Shown piece by piece: positions 18,466 to 27,034 of a stretch of 64,000 nt of DNA. Both the position numbers and the translations under genes were made by a program. Source of the DNA: Flavobacteriaceae bacterium UBA5534 (GTDB lineage: Bacteria; Bacteroidota; Bacteroidia; Flavobacteriales; Flavobacteriaceae); NCBI GenBank assembly GCA_002426015.1, contig DINS01000022.1, forward strand, positions 45,845 to 109,844. Direction: 5' to 3'. Each line of letters begins with the position of its first letter. The first letter of the stretch is position 1. Under the pieces are notes generated by a model, which was not told where the DNA came from, ran no database searches, and was given only the letters and a program-made list of their open reading frames with translations.

Positions 18466-18477
18466 CAGCTTGAAATT

Positions 18478-18566
18478 CCTCAGAGTGAGGATGTGTTACT
18501 AGAAGTTTAGGTTTAAGTATGTCGATTCGCTTCTCTTGTAACACCAAAGAACATAATCGAATACTT
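18478..18566 (+). promoter_or_regulatory. Structured 5' leader of the DEAD-box helicase (pseudoknot-like)
   Basis: Three pairings are visible by eye. CCTCA/TGAGG forms a small hairpin (18478-18490). GTGTTAC plus AGAAG (18493-18505) pairs with CTTCT plus GTAACAC (18530-18544). The loop of that second stem (18515-18527) pairs over 12 bp, with one bulged G, with 18555-18566 just before the start codon region. The last two interleave as in an H-type pseudoknot, or alternate as a switch. A role in cold or autoregulatory control of the helicase is an inference. Confidence 0.6.
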
Positions 18567-18577
18567 ATTACAATCGA

Positions 18578-20443
18578 ATGAACACATTCAAAGATTTAGG
18601 TCTTAATGAAGACCTTTTACATGCTATTACAGATTTAGGCTTTGAAACGCCAAGTGACGTCCAAGCAAAAGCAATCCCAATTTTATTAGAAAAAGACACC
18701 GATTTAGTGGCTTTAGCACAAACAGGGACAGGTAAAACTGCTGCCTTTGGCTTTCCGATGCTTCAAAAAATTAATATTGATAGCAGAACCACTCAAGGTT
18801 TAATTTTATCTCCTACTCGTGAACTTTGTTTACAAATTACAAACGAGATGAAACTTTACGGTAAGTACTGTAAAGGACTTAATGTCGTTGCTATTTATGG
18901 TGGCTCAAGCATTAGCGATCAAGCTAGAGAAGTAAAAAGAGGAGCACAAATTATCGTTGCTACTCCTGGTCGTATGAAAGATATGATTAGCCGTAACATG
19001 GTTGATATTTCTAAAATTGAATATTCAGTTTTAGATGAAGCTGACGAAATGTTAAATATGGGTTTTAAAGAAGATATTACAGATATCTTATCTCATACCC
19101 CTGAAGACAAAAACACATGGTTATTTTCTGCAACAATGCCAAAAGAGGTATCTAATATTGCAAAAAGATTCATGAAAAGCCCTATGGAAATTACTGTAGG
19201 AAACAAAAACGAAAGTACAAACCAAGTATCACACGAGTACTATTTAGTAAATTCTCGTGATCGTTATGATGCTTTAAAACGTTTAGCAGATGCAAATCCA
19301 GATATTTTTTCTGTGATTTTCTGTCGTACAAAACGTGATACTCAAAAAGTTGCAGAGCAATTAATTGAAGATGGTTACAGCGCTGGAGCATTACATGGTG
19401 ATTTAAGCCAGAACCAACGTGATTTGGTAATGAATTCATTCAGAAAAAACCAAATACAAATGCTAGTAGCTACAGATGTTGCTGCTCGTGGAATTGATGT
19501 TGATGATATTACTCACGTTATTAATTACCAATTACCTGATGAACCTGAAACATACACACATAGATCTGGTAGAACTGGACGTGCTGGTAAAACAGGAATC
19601 TCAATGGTTATTGTTTCTAAAAGCGAAGTGCGTAAAATAAAAAGTATTGAACGTATTATTAACCAGAAATTTGAATTGAAGCAAATTCCTGATGGAATGG
19701 CTATTTGTGAAACACAATTAATGTCGCTAGCAAATAAAATCCATAATACTGAAGTTAATCACGAAATTGATAAATATTTAACCAGCATTAACGAACTGTT
19801 TGAAGATACTTCTAAAGATGAATTGATTAAAAAATTCTTCTCTGTAGAGTTTACACGTTTTTATAACTACTACCAAAGATCTAAAAACTTAAATGTTACA
19901 GATTCGCGTAGTAGCGATAGAGATTCTGATAGAGATTCTGGACGCGATTATGGTAGTAGTGATAATTCATCGCGTTACTTCATCAATGTTGGTAAGAAAG
20001 ATGGTTATGATTGGATGAGTTTGAAAGATTTCTTAAAAGACATTTTAGAACTTGGTAGAGACGATGTCTTTAAAGTAGATGTCAAAGATAGTTTTTCATT
20101 TTTCAACACCGAAAAAGAACTACAGGAAAAAGTATTGGCGTTCTTCCAAGATTTTAAACATAATGGTCGATTTGTCAATGTTGAAGTAAGCGAAGACAAA
20201 GGTCGTGGTACAAGCAGAAACAAAAGACGCTCTAGTGGTGGAAGTGACAGACGTAGTGGAGGCAATTTTAAGCCAAGAGCTGAAAGACGTTCAGGTGGAA
20301 GTGACAGAAGAAGTTCTGAATCTCGCCCAAGACGTTCGGGTGATTCGTCTGGACCAAACAGAAAAGAAAGACGTTCCAGTGGTGATTTTAAACCAGCAGA
20401 ATCGAGTTTTTCAAGACCAAGACGTTCAAGACGTAAAGACTAA
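18578..20443 (+). CDS. DEAD-box ATP-dependent RNA helicase with RNA-binding domain and basic tail
   Basis: A CsdA/DeaD-like RNA helicase of 621 residues that unwinds RNA in ribosome assembly and cold adaptation. It has the Q-motif region (1-30), motif I AQTGTGKT (47-54), PTREL, TPGR, DEAD (about 153), SAT, and motif VI HRSGRTGRAGK. After residue 440 comes a low-complexity Ser/Asp/Arg segment, a DbpA-like RNA-binding domain (about 465-545, with INVGKKDG) and an Arg/Ser/Gly-rich basic tail (about 546-621). It is monocistronic and preceded by a long structured leader. The exact orthologue name (deaD or other) cannot be fixed from sequence alone. Confidence 0.95.
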   Translation: MNTFKDLGLNEDLLHAITDLGFETPSDVQAKAIPILLEKDTDLVALAQTGTGKTAAFGFPMLQKINIDSRTTQGLILSPTRELCLQITNEMKLYGKYCKGLNVVAIYGGSSISDQAREVKRGAQIIVATPGRMKDMISRNMVDISKIEYSVLDEADEMLNMGFKEDITDILSHTPEDKNTWLFSATMPKEVSNIAKRFMKSPMEITVGNKNESTNQVSHEYYLVNSRDRYDALKRLADANPDIFSVIFCRTKRDTQKVAEQLIEDGYSAGALHGDLSQNQRDLVMNSFRKNQIQMLVATDVAARGIDVDDITHVINYQLPDEPETYTHRSGRTGRAGKTGISMVIVSKSEVRKIKSIERIINQKFELKQIPDGMAICETQLMSLANKIHNTEVNHEIDKYLTSINELFEDTSKDELIKKFFSVEFTRFYNYYQRSKNLNVTDSRSSDRDSDRDSGRDYGSSDNSSRYFINVGKKDGYDWMSLKDFLKDILELGRDDVFKVDVKDSFSFFNTEKELQEKVLAFFQDFKHNGRFVNVEVSEDKGRGTSRNKRRSSGGSDRRSGGNFKPRAERRSGGSDRRSSESRPRRSGDSSGPNRKERRSSGDFKPAESSFSRPRRSRRKD

Positions 20444-20455
20444 TTGTAATAAGTC

Positions 20456-20587
20456 TTCAGTTTGCGGCCTTCAGTCAGCAGTTGTTTGCTTTCATCAAGG
20501 ATTAGTAAAAATAGTTTGCTTTAAAGAAAGTAAATTTTTAAATCTTAATTGTTGATCGTGATTGCTACCCGAAGGCTGTAGGCTGAA
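20456..20587. repeat. Degenerate inverted repeat of TTCAG-GCCTTC units
   Basis: TTCAG-n6-GCCTTC at 20456-20472 is mirrored by GAAGGC-n6-CTGAA at 20571-20587, about 100 nt apart, downstream of the helicase gene. The arms look like remnants of a dispersed intergenic repeat. Nothing else is seen in this gap and no terminator is obvious. Confidence 0.35.
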
Positions 20588-20675
20588 TTCTAAACGTGTT
20601 AATATTAAGTCAATTTTTTATCTATTTTATCGTTTTCTGGTTTTGTTTACTATTTTTATATCGTAATTTTAACAA

Positions 20676-21446
20676 ATGAGGCAATTCTTAATATTCATTT
20701 CTTTTGCTATGGTAAGTGCACTTGGTTTTAGCCAGGAGATTGCTAAAGTAAAAGGCATCATCATAAGCACCACTACAGAACAACCACTAGAGAGTGTCAA
20801 TATCGTAAATCTTAACCAGGTTATAGGAACTTCGACAGACGACAAAGGTGCTTTTGAGATTAGAGCAAACGTGAATGACACATTACACTTTTCTTATCTT
20901 GGCTATAAATCAATAAAAGTTAAAGTGACCAATGACTGGTTGAAATTTGGTGAAACTAAAATTGAGATGACCGAATTGGCTCTAGCATTGGAAGAAGTCG
21001 TGGTCAATCAATTAAAATTGACAGGCTATTTGGTAGTTGACATCAATCAGGTACCCATAAAAACAAATTACAGATATAGTGTATCAGGATTATCTACAAC
21101 TGGTTATGAAGCTGGTAACAACAGTTCAGGAATAAGCAAAGTCCTCGGAGCTATTTTTAATCCTGCCGATTTTTTACATAGTATTTTTGGTAAAAAACCA
21201 AACGAACTCCGTAAACTCCGTAAGATGAAAGAAGATGACGAAATCAGGAATTTACTGGCTTCGCGTTTTGACAGGGAAATGTTGATGGTACTGTTACAAG
21301 TGGATCGATTGGATTTGGATGAAATTGTACGTCAATGCAACTATTCAAAAGACTTCATACAAACTGCCAACGACCTTCAAATTCTTGATGCTATCAATGA
21401 ATGTTATGAAGAATATAAAGTATTGAGCAAGAGTCGTTCTAATTAG
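20676..21446 (+). CDS. Secreted carboxypeptidase-regulatory-like domain protein
   Basis: A 256-residue exported protein. A signal peptide (residues 1-20, MRQFLIFISFAMVSALGFSQ) precedes a carboxypeptidase-D regulatory-like beta-sandwich (about 22-100: VKGIIISTTTEQPLESVNIVNL ... FSYLGYKSIKVKV). This fold is common at the N terminus of SusC/TonB-dependent receptors, but here no plug or barrel follows. The C-terminal 150 residues are helical and charged and were not recognised. Probably periplasmic or outer-membrane attached; the function is unknown. Confidence 0.85.
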   Translation: MRQFLIFISFAMVSALGFSQEIAKVKGIIISTTTEQPLESVNIVNLNQVIGTSTDDKGAFEIRANVNDTLHFSYLGYKSIKVKVTNDWLKFGETKIEMTELALALEEVVVNQLKLTGYLVVDINQVPIKTNYRYSVSGLSTTGYEAGNNSSGISKVLGAIFNPADFLHSIFGKKPNELRKLRKMKEDDEIRNLLASRFDREMLMVLLQVDRLDLDEIVRQCNYSKDFIQTANDLQILDAINECYEEYKVLSKSRSN

Positions 21447-21448
21447 TT

Positions 21449-22087
21449 TTAATTCATTTCAACTTTTACCATTTTTCTGCTCGTCCTATAAAAATAGACC
21501 GTCCAAAATACGATCCCAATAAATTTTGCGCCATCTTCCAATAATTGAGTAATATATTGCGATTCAAATTGCTTCAAAAAGTTATCGGTTAAAAGTGAAA
21601 TCCCAAAAAAGCCAATAGCTAATGCAAACAAAACATACTCTGTACTTAAAAGTGTTTTTAAAAACTTAAATCCATAAAGAAGCATTAAAAGCGCATAACT
21701 TAAATACACTACTTTTTGAGGAACTCCTAATGAAGGAAACACAATTTCGTGAAACATAAAAATATCATCCAGACCCAAAAACAAAGAAATAGATGCTGAA
21801 ACCAATAAAAAATTCTTGTTTGGCTTAGACATTACTAGGTTTGAGCTATAACTGCAAATAGCTGCAGTTGCTGCCCAAAAGAAAATTCCTATTTGAGATT
21901 GTATCCCAAAATATAATGGAGCATTAGCTGCCACAGTGACATCAGTAGTAAGTAAGTATAATGGTATATCATTGTAAAAATGTAAGCCTAAAACAGAGGC
22001 AATAATTAACAATGAAAATATTGCACTAACAATAACTGATGGGAAAATTGATTTAAGCTGTTCTAAAGGAAATAGTATGGATTTCAT
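21449..22087 (-). CDS. Six-TM hypothetical membrane protein with intramembrane DD/HE residues
   Basis: A 212-residue integral membrane protein with about six helices (near 15-38, 57-79, 90-112, 125-143, 150-171 and 187-204). Helix 3 ends in LGLDDIFMFHEIVFPS, a cluster of acidic and His residues in a hydrophobic setting that suggests metal binding or catalysis rather than simple packing. No family name is recalled. It is convergent with the preceding gene (2-nt gap) and stands alone on its strand. Confidence 0.75.
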   Translation of the reverse strand: MKSILFPLEQLKSIFPSVIVSAIFSLLIIASVLGLHFYNDIPLYLLTTDVTVAANAPLYFGIQSQIGIFFWAATAAICSYSSNLVMSKPNKNFLLVSASISLFLGLDDIFMFHEIVFPSLGVPQKVVYLSYALLMLLYGFKFLKTLLSTEYVLFALAIGFFGISLLTDNFLKQFESQYITQLLEDGAKFIGIVFWTVYFYRTSRKMVKVEMN

Positions 22088-22183
22088 ATAAATAGATTAT
22101 TATCTAAACTATTTAATAACCACACTATGAACAAATAAAACATCTTAAATGCTTAAAAAATCGTTATAGACTAATTACTATCT

Positions 22184-22558
22184 TTAATTTCTAGAATGTA
22201 ACGCAATCCTATTACCTTCAGAATCAATAAAAACAGCCATATAACCATGTTCTGGTGAAATCTGTGTCTTTGGTTGGTATATTGTTCCACCTGCGGCCTC
22301 TACTCTGCCCAATTCATTTTGTACATCCTCACAAATAAAATAAATCAAAGTCCCTTCTTTACTTGGTATGTATGTGCTTTGTTTAATAAGTGTGCCTTGT
22401 GCTCCAATGACATCGCCTCGGTCTGGAAACCATCCCATTTGCAAACCTCCAAAATCGTGTATGGAAATGTCCACTTTAAAAACGCTTTCATAGAACATTT
22501 TGGCTCTATTCATGTCATTGACAGGAATTTCAAACCATCCTACCATGTTGTGCTTCAT
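22184..22558 (-). CDS. VOC-superfamily protein (glyoxalase-like)
   Basis: A 124-residue single-module vicinal oxygen chelate protein. It shows VGWFEIPVNDMNRAKMFYESVF at the N terminus, the EAAGGTIYQPKTQISPEHGYMAVFIDSEGNRIALHS end and repeated beta-alpha-beta units. Such stand-alone members may bind a metal and small molecule, but the substrate cannot be predicted. It lies downstream of an SRPBCC gene on the same strand (40-nt gap with a hairpin at 22574-22593). Confidence 0.88.
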   Translation of the reverse strand: MKHNMVGWFEIPVNDMNRAKMFYESVFKVDISIHDFGGLQMGWFPDRGDVIGAQGTLIKQSTYIPSKEGTLIYFICEDVQNELGRVEAAGGTIYQPKTQISPEHGYMAVFIDSEGNRIALHSRN

Positions 22559-22573
22559 AAGTTATATTTTTTC

Positions 22574-22593
22574 ATTTCCACGAAGGTGGAAAT
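22574..22593 (-). repeat. REP-like hairpin upstream of the VOC gene
   Basis: A perfect 8-bp stem ATTTCCAC (22574-22581) / GTGGAAAT (22586-22593) with loop GAAG, followed by a TCT tract. It is nearly the same as the hairpin at 6446-6463 and likewise lies shortly before a minus-strand start codon. Confidence 0.5.
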
Positions 22594-22598
22594 CTTGT

Positions 22599-23126
22599 TT
22601 ATTGCTCTAAAATCTCTTTCAAACTTGCCAACCCTTCATCAAAATCTTTTCCGACGTGCTTATCAATATTATAAAGCATCATAAAAATACTTGAAGGAAA
22701 CTTATTCTTACCAGAAAATCCCCAAACAACTTCGGTATTTTGGTCATCCACCTTATTGACTTTTATGTAAGCATCCGATTGTGATTTCCAAGGTTTATAA
22801 AAGCGCAACTGGCTTTCAACGATATCATTTTCAACAATTCGCATGATTTCCTGTTCGCCAGTACCAACATCTTTATTGCCTTCCCATTTATTAATAAAAC
22901 CTACATTCCCATCAGTTCCAACTGTTTCTTGCTTCATATTAGGGTCTTTCTTTTTCCATGGAGACCAATAATCTTGGTTCTTTATGAGTTTTAAATAATT
23001 GAATACTTCTGGAAGCGGCCTGTTGATAATAATACTGCGCTTTACGTGATAGCTTTTTGGTGCAATGAAGCCCAAAAAAGCTACAAAAGCAACAATTCCT
23101 AAAATTATATAGAGAAATAGTGACAT
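22599..23126 (-). CDS. SRPBCC-family (START-like) protein, membrane anchored
   Basis: A 175-residue protein with one N-terminal transmembrane helix (about 2-22). A START/Bet-v-1-like ligand-binding domain follows: it begins VKRSIIINRPLPEVFNYLKLI, has a central WSPWKKKDPN region and a C-terminal amphipathic helix (KHVGKDFDEGLASLKEILEQ). Family members bind hydrophobic ligands or act as polyketide-cyclase-like enzymes; the ligand is unknown. It is followed by the VOC gene and preceded by trmH on the same strand. Confidence 0.88.
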   Translation of the reverse strand: MSLFLYIILGIVAFVAFLGFIAPKSYHVKRSIIINRPLPEVFNYLKLIKNQDYWSPWKKKDPNMKQETVGTDGNVGFINKWEGNKDVGTGEQEIMRIVENDIVESQLRFYKPWKSQSDAYIKVNKVDDQNTEVVWGFSGKNKFPSSIFMMLYNIDKHVGKDFDEGLASLKEILEQ

Positions 23127-23165
23127 GTTATTAAGTTTTAGTTAGTTAATTTAGTTACACTAAAT

Positions 23166-23831
23166 TTAGTGATTATTTTGTTCTTCATAAAATCGATTAA
23201 CGATTTTGTCATAACTGTTGATGGTTTTTTGCACCCAATCCATCCGTTTTTGAAGTTGTTCTTCATCTGACAATTGCCAATTGATATTGGTTTGCTTCAA
23301 TTTTGTCGTCACATCTTGCAGTATGATAGCAGCCGAAACCGAAATGTTTAAACTCTCTGTAAAACCAACCATAGGAATTTTCAAATAGCAATCTGCAACA
23401 TCTAAAACCTCTTGTGACAAGCCTTCTGTTTCCCTCCCGAAGAAAAAGCACGATCTTTTGGTCACATCAAAATCCTGAAGTAAAACATCGTTGGTGTGAG
23501 GTGTTGTTGCTACAATTTGATAGCCCTTTTGCCTTAAGTTTTTAATGGCATCTTTAACCGAATTGTAACGGTTCAAATCGACCCATTTTTGTGCTCCCAT
23601 TGCAATCTCTCTATCAATACGTTTTGAGTTGCGCTCTTCAATGATGTTGACTTCCTGTATTCCAAAAACGTCACAAGTACGTATAACCGCACTTGTATTG
23701 TGCAATTGATAAACGTCTTCGATCGCAACCGTAAAATGCTTGGTACGTTGCGACAATACAGCTTCAAAACGTGTCCTACGTGTTTCTGTAAGAAATGTTT
23801 CGAGATGCTGTAGGAGTTTAATATCTATCAT
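23166..23831 (-). CDS. trmH: tRNA (guanosine-2'-O-)-methyltransferase TrmH family
   Basis: SpoU-class SPOUT methyltransferase of 221 residues, likely modifying G18 of tRNAs. Diagnostic motifs are VIRTCDVFGIQEVNII (motif 1), FFFGRETEGLS (motif 2) and VGFTESLNISVSAAIIL (motif 3). The C-terminal extension beyond the knot fits TrmH rather than RlmB. The gene begins 25 nt from the divergent sirtuin gene, so both promoters must lie in or overlap that gap. Confidence 0.92.
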   Translation of the reverse strand: MIDIKLLQHLETFLTETRRTRFEAVLSQRTKHFTVAIEDVYQLHNTSAVIRTCDVFGIQEVNIIEERNSKRIDREIAMGAQKWVDLNRYNSVKDAIKNLRQKGYQIVATTPHTNDVLLQDFDVTKRSCFFFGRETEGLSQEVLDVADCYLKIPMVGFTESLNISVSAAIILQDVTTKLKQTNINWQLSDEEQLQKRMDWVQKTINSYDKIVNRFYEEQNNH

Positions 23832-23856
23832 AAATCAAAATTAGTAAATTTATGCC

Positions 23857-24534
23857 ATGAAAAAACACATAGTCGTACTTACAGGTGCAGGAATGAGTGC
23901 CGAGAGTGGTATCAAAACTTTTAGAGATGCTGATGGGTTATGGGAAGGTCATGATGTTATGGAAGTGGCAACTCCCGAAGGATTTCGTGCCAATCCAGAA
24001 CTTGTTTTGGATTTTTATAACCAACGTCGCAGGCAATTATTTGAAGTCGAGCCCAATGCAGCGCATTACAATTTGGTCAAATTAGAAGAAGATTATAAAG
24101 TCTCAATCATTACCCAAAATGTCGATGATTTACACGAGCGTGCTGGAAGCACTAACGTTATCCATTTGCATGGCGAATTATTAAAGTCGAGAAGCATAAT
24201 GGACGAGTTTACTTTTTTTGACTGTAAGACAGATATCAAAATAGGTGATGTTTGCCCTAAAGGATATCAGTTGCGCCCTCATATTGTTTGGTTTGGCGAA
24301 GCAGTGCCGATGATAGACAGGGCTATGGAGATATGCGAATCTGCTGATATTTTAGTGATTGTTGGAACATCTATGCAAGTGTATCCAGCGGCTGGTTTGA
24401 TGCATTATGTGCCACAAGGAACTTCAATTTATTTTATTGACCCAAAACCTAGTATAGCAAGTAAACATAACTTAACCGTTATTCCTGAAACAGCGACTAT
24501 TGGTTTAGAAAGATTGATAAAAATACTTAATTAA
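23857..24534 (+). CDS. cobB: SIR2-family NAD-dependent protein deacylase
   Basis: Class III (SIRT5-like) sirtuin of 225 residues that removes acyl groups from lysine, using NAD. GAGMSAESG (10-18), QNVDDLHERAG (88-97), catalytic His105 in HLHGEL and the C-terminal GTSMQVYPAAGL are present. Tyr54 and Arg57 in FYNQRRRQ form the YxxR motif known from desuccinylases and demalonylases. Only two cysteines (C123, C133) remain where four zinc ligands are usual, so the zinc site is reduced or absent. It is convergent with ribH. Confidence 0.93.
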   Translation: MKKHIVVLTGAGMSAESGIKTFRDADGLWEGHDVMEVATPEGFRANPELVLDFYNQRRRQLFEVEPNAAHYNLVKLEEDYKVSIITQNVDDLHERAGSTNVIHLHGELLKSRSIMDEFTFFDCKTDIKIGDVCPKGYQLRPHIVWFGEAVPMIDRAMEICESADILVIVGTSMQVYPAAGLMHYVPQGTSIYFIDPKPSIASKHNLTVIPETATIGLERLIKILN

Positions 24535-24567
24535 AACCTGGTGCTGTTTCACAAAGGGAAAAACTGT

Positions 24568-25053
24568 TTAGGAGTTTTTACGAAGCGTTGCCATTTTAAT
24601 TGCTGCAACTGCAGCTTCTACACCTTTGTTGCCGTGTTTTCCGCCAGAACGATCAATAGATTGCTGTATATTATTGTCGGTTAGCACACAGAAGATAACT
24701 GGTGTATCGCTTTGGACATTTAAATCTTTGATACCTTGTGCAACAGCTTCGCACACAAAGTCAAAATGTTTGGTTTCTCCTTGAATAACACAACCTATAG
24801 CAATCACTGCATCTACCATTTGGTTTTGCATACGCTTGCTGCCATAGATTAGTTCGTAGCTTCCTGGCACATGCCAAAGTACAATGTTTTGCGGTAACAC
24901 ACCATGTTCTAAAAGGGTGTCAAAAGCACCTTTGTAAAGACCATTGGTAATCTCACTATTCCATTCAGAAACAACAATCCCAAACCGAAATTGCTTCGCG
25001 TTTGGGATTGCATTTTTATCGTAATCGGATAAATTTTGGTTTACAGTAGCCAT
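24568..25053 (-). CDS. ribH: 6,7-dimethyl-8-ribityllumazine synthase
   Basis: Penultimate enzyme of riboflavin synthesis, joining the ribityl-pyrimidine and dihydroxybutanone phosphate. The 161-residue protein shows FGIVVSEWNSEITNGL, VPGSYELI, AIGCVIQGETKHFDFVC and GVLTDNN-type (FCVLTDNNIQQ) motifs plus GNKGVEAAVAAI at the end. Other rib genes are not in the window and no FMN riboswitch was seen. It follows the TPR gene by 1 nt, so they are translationally linked. Confidence 0.96.
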   Translation of the reverse strand: MATVNQNLSDYDKNAIPNAKQFRFGIVVSEWNSEITNGLYKGAFDTLLEHGVLPQNIVLWHVPGSYELIYGSKRMQNQMVDAVIAIGCVIQGETKHFDFVCEAVAQGIKDLNVQSDTPVIFCVLTDNNIQQSIDRSGGKHGNKGVEAAVAAIKMATLRKNS

Positions 25054-25054
25054 A

Positions 25055-25819
25055 TTAAAGACTTGCTTCTGCTCTTCCTATAAATACATCAATATTAGAC
25101 GCTTCGGTAGAAGCAGGAAATTCTTGTTTGATTCTTTTATAATACTCTAATGCTTTTTCAGTTTTGCCAAGAGTAAATGCTACATTAGCAGCTTTCAATA
25201 AATACATAGGAGTTGTAAAATCATTGGTTTTCATTTCAGCAGCTTTTACATAATAGTCGAATGCTTCCGCTGGTTGCTCTAATTGCACAAACGCGTCACC
25301 TATACCTCCTTTGGCAATTGGCCCTAACATTTCATCATCGCTAGAAAAATCACTTAAATACTTTACTGCATTTTTGTAATCCTTCATGTTCAAATACGCC
25401 ATTCCTGCGTAATAGTTAGCTAAATTAGCAGCAGGTGTTCCGCTGTATTCGTTGATGATATCGATCATTCCGTATTTTCCATCAGCACCTTTAAGAGCCA
25501 AGTTAAATAACGAATCTTTTTCAGTAGCATTGACTGCTTGGTCAAAATGTTGTTGCGCTTTGTACATTTCATTCATGGCTTCACTAGCTTTTGGTTCAGC
25601 GATGAATTTTTGATATCCTAGATAGCCCAATACCAATGCTGCTATCAAACCAACACCTATCATGATATAATTTTGGTTCTTTACAGCCCATTCTTCAGTT
25701 TTTGATGCAGATTCATCCAAAGTATTGAATACTCCTGCTGTTGTTGAGTGTTGCTCTAAAGCATCGACCTTCTCTTCTTGCGTTTTTGGTTTGTAACCTC
25801 TTTTCTTATACGTTGCCAT
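25055..25819 (-). CDS. YfgM-like membrane-anchored TPR protein
   Basis: A 254-residue protein with a cytosolic N-terminal segment and a single transmembrane helix (about residues 46-65, IGVGLIAALVLGYLGYQKFI). A periplasmic TPR region follows, with repeats such as YYAGMAYLNMKDYKNAVKYL and ALEYYKRIKQEFPAS. The layout is that of YfgM, an ancillary SecYEG-associated protein in Enterobacteria; whether that role holds here is unknown. The ATG at 25819 (MATYKKRGYKPKTQEE) was chosen over an 8-residue extension. ribH follows directly. Confidence 0.88.
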   Translation of the reverse strand: MATYKKRGYKPKTQEEKVDALEQHSTTAGVFNTLDESASKTEEWAVKNQNYIMIGVGLIAALVLGYLGYQKFIAEPKASEAMNEMYKAQQHFDQAVNATEKDSLFNLALKGADGKYGMIDIINEYSGTPAANLANYYAGMAYLNMKDYKNAVKYLSDFSSDDEMLGPIAKGGIGDAFVQLEQPAEAFDYYVKAAEMKTNDFTTPMYLLKAANVAFTLGKTEKALEYYKRIKQEFPASTEASNIDVFIGRAEASL

Positions 25820-25954
25820 AAATTGTCTTTTTGTGCGCCGCAAAAATAAAATTTTTATTGGTATTTAAAAGGTAAATTATTTGTTATTTTTCAATAATTT
25901 GCACATCCTTTGGCTTCAATGCCAAATAAAAATTGCTTTAGTACTGTTTTCTTT

Positions 25955-27034
25955 ATGAATTTAAACACCCTTTCCCTTATCAATTATAAGAATTTTGAAA
26001 GCCAAACTTTTGAGTTCGACTCCAAAATCAATTGCTTTGTAGGTGCCAATGGTGTTGGAAAAACGAATGTTTTAGATGCTATTTACCATCTGTCTTTTGG
26101 AAAAAGCTATTTTAACCCCATAGCTACACAAAACATCAAACACGATGAAGATTTTTTTGTGGTTGACGGCGTGTTTGAAAAAGAAGAACGCACCGAAAAA
26201 ATAGTGGTTTCTCTAAAAAAAGGACAAAAAAAACTCATCAAGCGCAATGGCAAGCCTTATGAAAAGTTCAGTGACCATATTGGTTTTATTCCGTTAGTGA
26301 TTATTTCGCCAGCAGACAGGGATTTGATTATTGAAGGTAGTGAGACAAGGCGTAAATTTATAGACACTGTCATCTCACAAGGCAATAAGAGTTATCTCGA
26401 CAACCTTATTAATTACAACAAAATACTGTCGCAACGCAATGCTTTGCTCAAATACTTTGCTTTAAACAATACATTCAACTCTCAAACATTGCAAGTGTAT
26501 AACGAACAGCTTCAGACCTACGGAGCCGAAATTTTTAAAACGCGTTACGACTTTCTAGAAACGTTTATTCCTATTTTCAAACTGCGTTATAATGCCATTA
26601 GCAATCATAATGAAGAGGTCAATTTGTCATACAAAAGCGATCTGTTTGATGGTGAACTGGTTGCTCTTCTAAAAGAAAACATCAATAAAGACAAAGCCTT
26701 GCAATATACAAGTGTAGGCATTCATAAAGATGATTTGAATTTTGAAATCGATACATTTCCTATCAAAAAATTTGGAAGCCAAGGTCAACAAAAATCATTT
26801 TTAGTCGCTTTAAAATTGGCGCAATTTGATTTTATAAAGCAACAAAGTGGCGTGCCACCAATTTTGCTTTTGGATGATATTTTTGATAAACTAGATGAAA
26901 ATCGAGTCGCACAAATTATTGAATTGGTGGATAATGATCATTTTGGACAGTTGTTTATTAGTGACACACATGCCGAACGTACCGAAAATGTGGTGAAGCA
27001 AATTCATCAATCTTATAAAATTTTTAAACTGTGA
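25955..27034 (+). CDS. recF: DNA replication and repair protein RecF
   Basis: SMC-like ATPase of 359 residues that helps load RecA onto gapped DNA. Walker A GANGVGKT (30-37), the ABC-type signature region [18 protein letters not shown] and Walker [18 protein letters not shown] are all present. The start at 25955 gives [14 protein letters not shown], the family's normal N terminus; 15 extra in-frame residues upstream were rejected. Its last bases overlap the GTG start of a lipoprotein gene (GTGA), and a DUF721 gene follows, forming a three-gene operon. dnaN and gyrB are not adjacent. Confidence 0.95.
   Translation: MNLNTLSLINYKNFESQTFEFDSKINCFVGANGVGKTNVLDAIYHLSFGKSYFNPIATQNIKHDEDFFVVDGVFEKEERTEKIVVSLKKGQKKLIKRNGKPYEKFSDHIGFIPLVIISPADRDLIIEGSETRRKFIDTVISQGNKSYLDNLINYNKILSQRNALLKYFALNNTFNSQTLQVYNEQLQTYGAEIFKTRYDFLETFIPIFKLRYNAISNHNEEVNLSYKSDLFDGELVALLKENINKDKALQYTSVGIHKDDLNFEIDTFPIKKFGSQGQQKSFLVALKLAQFDFIKQQSGVPPILLLDDIFDKLDENRVAQIIELVDNDHFGQLFISDTHAERTENVVKQIHQSYKIFKL

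Noticed and set aside
24535..24567. Possible terminator between sirtuin and ribH genes
   Set aside because: No symmetric GC-rich stem is visible in this short gap.
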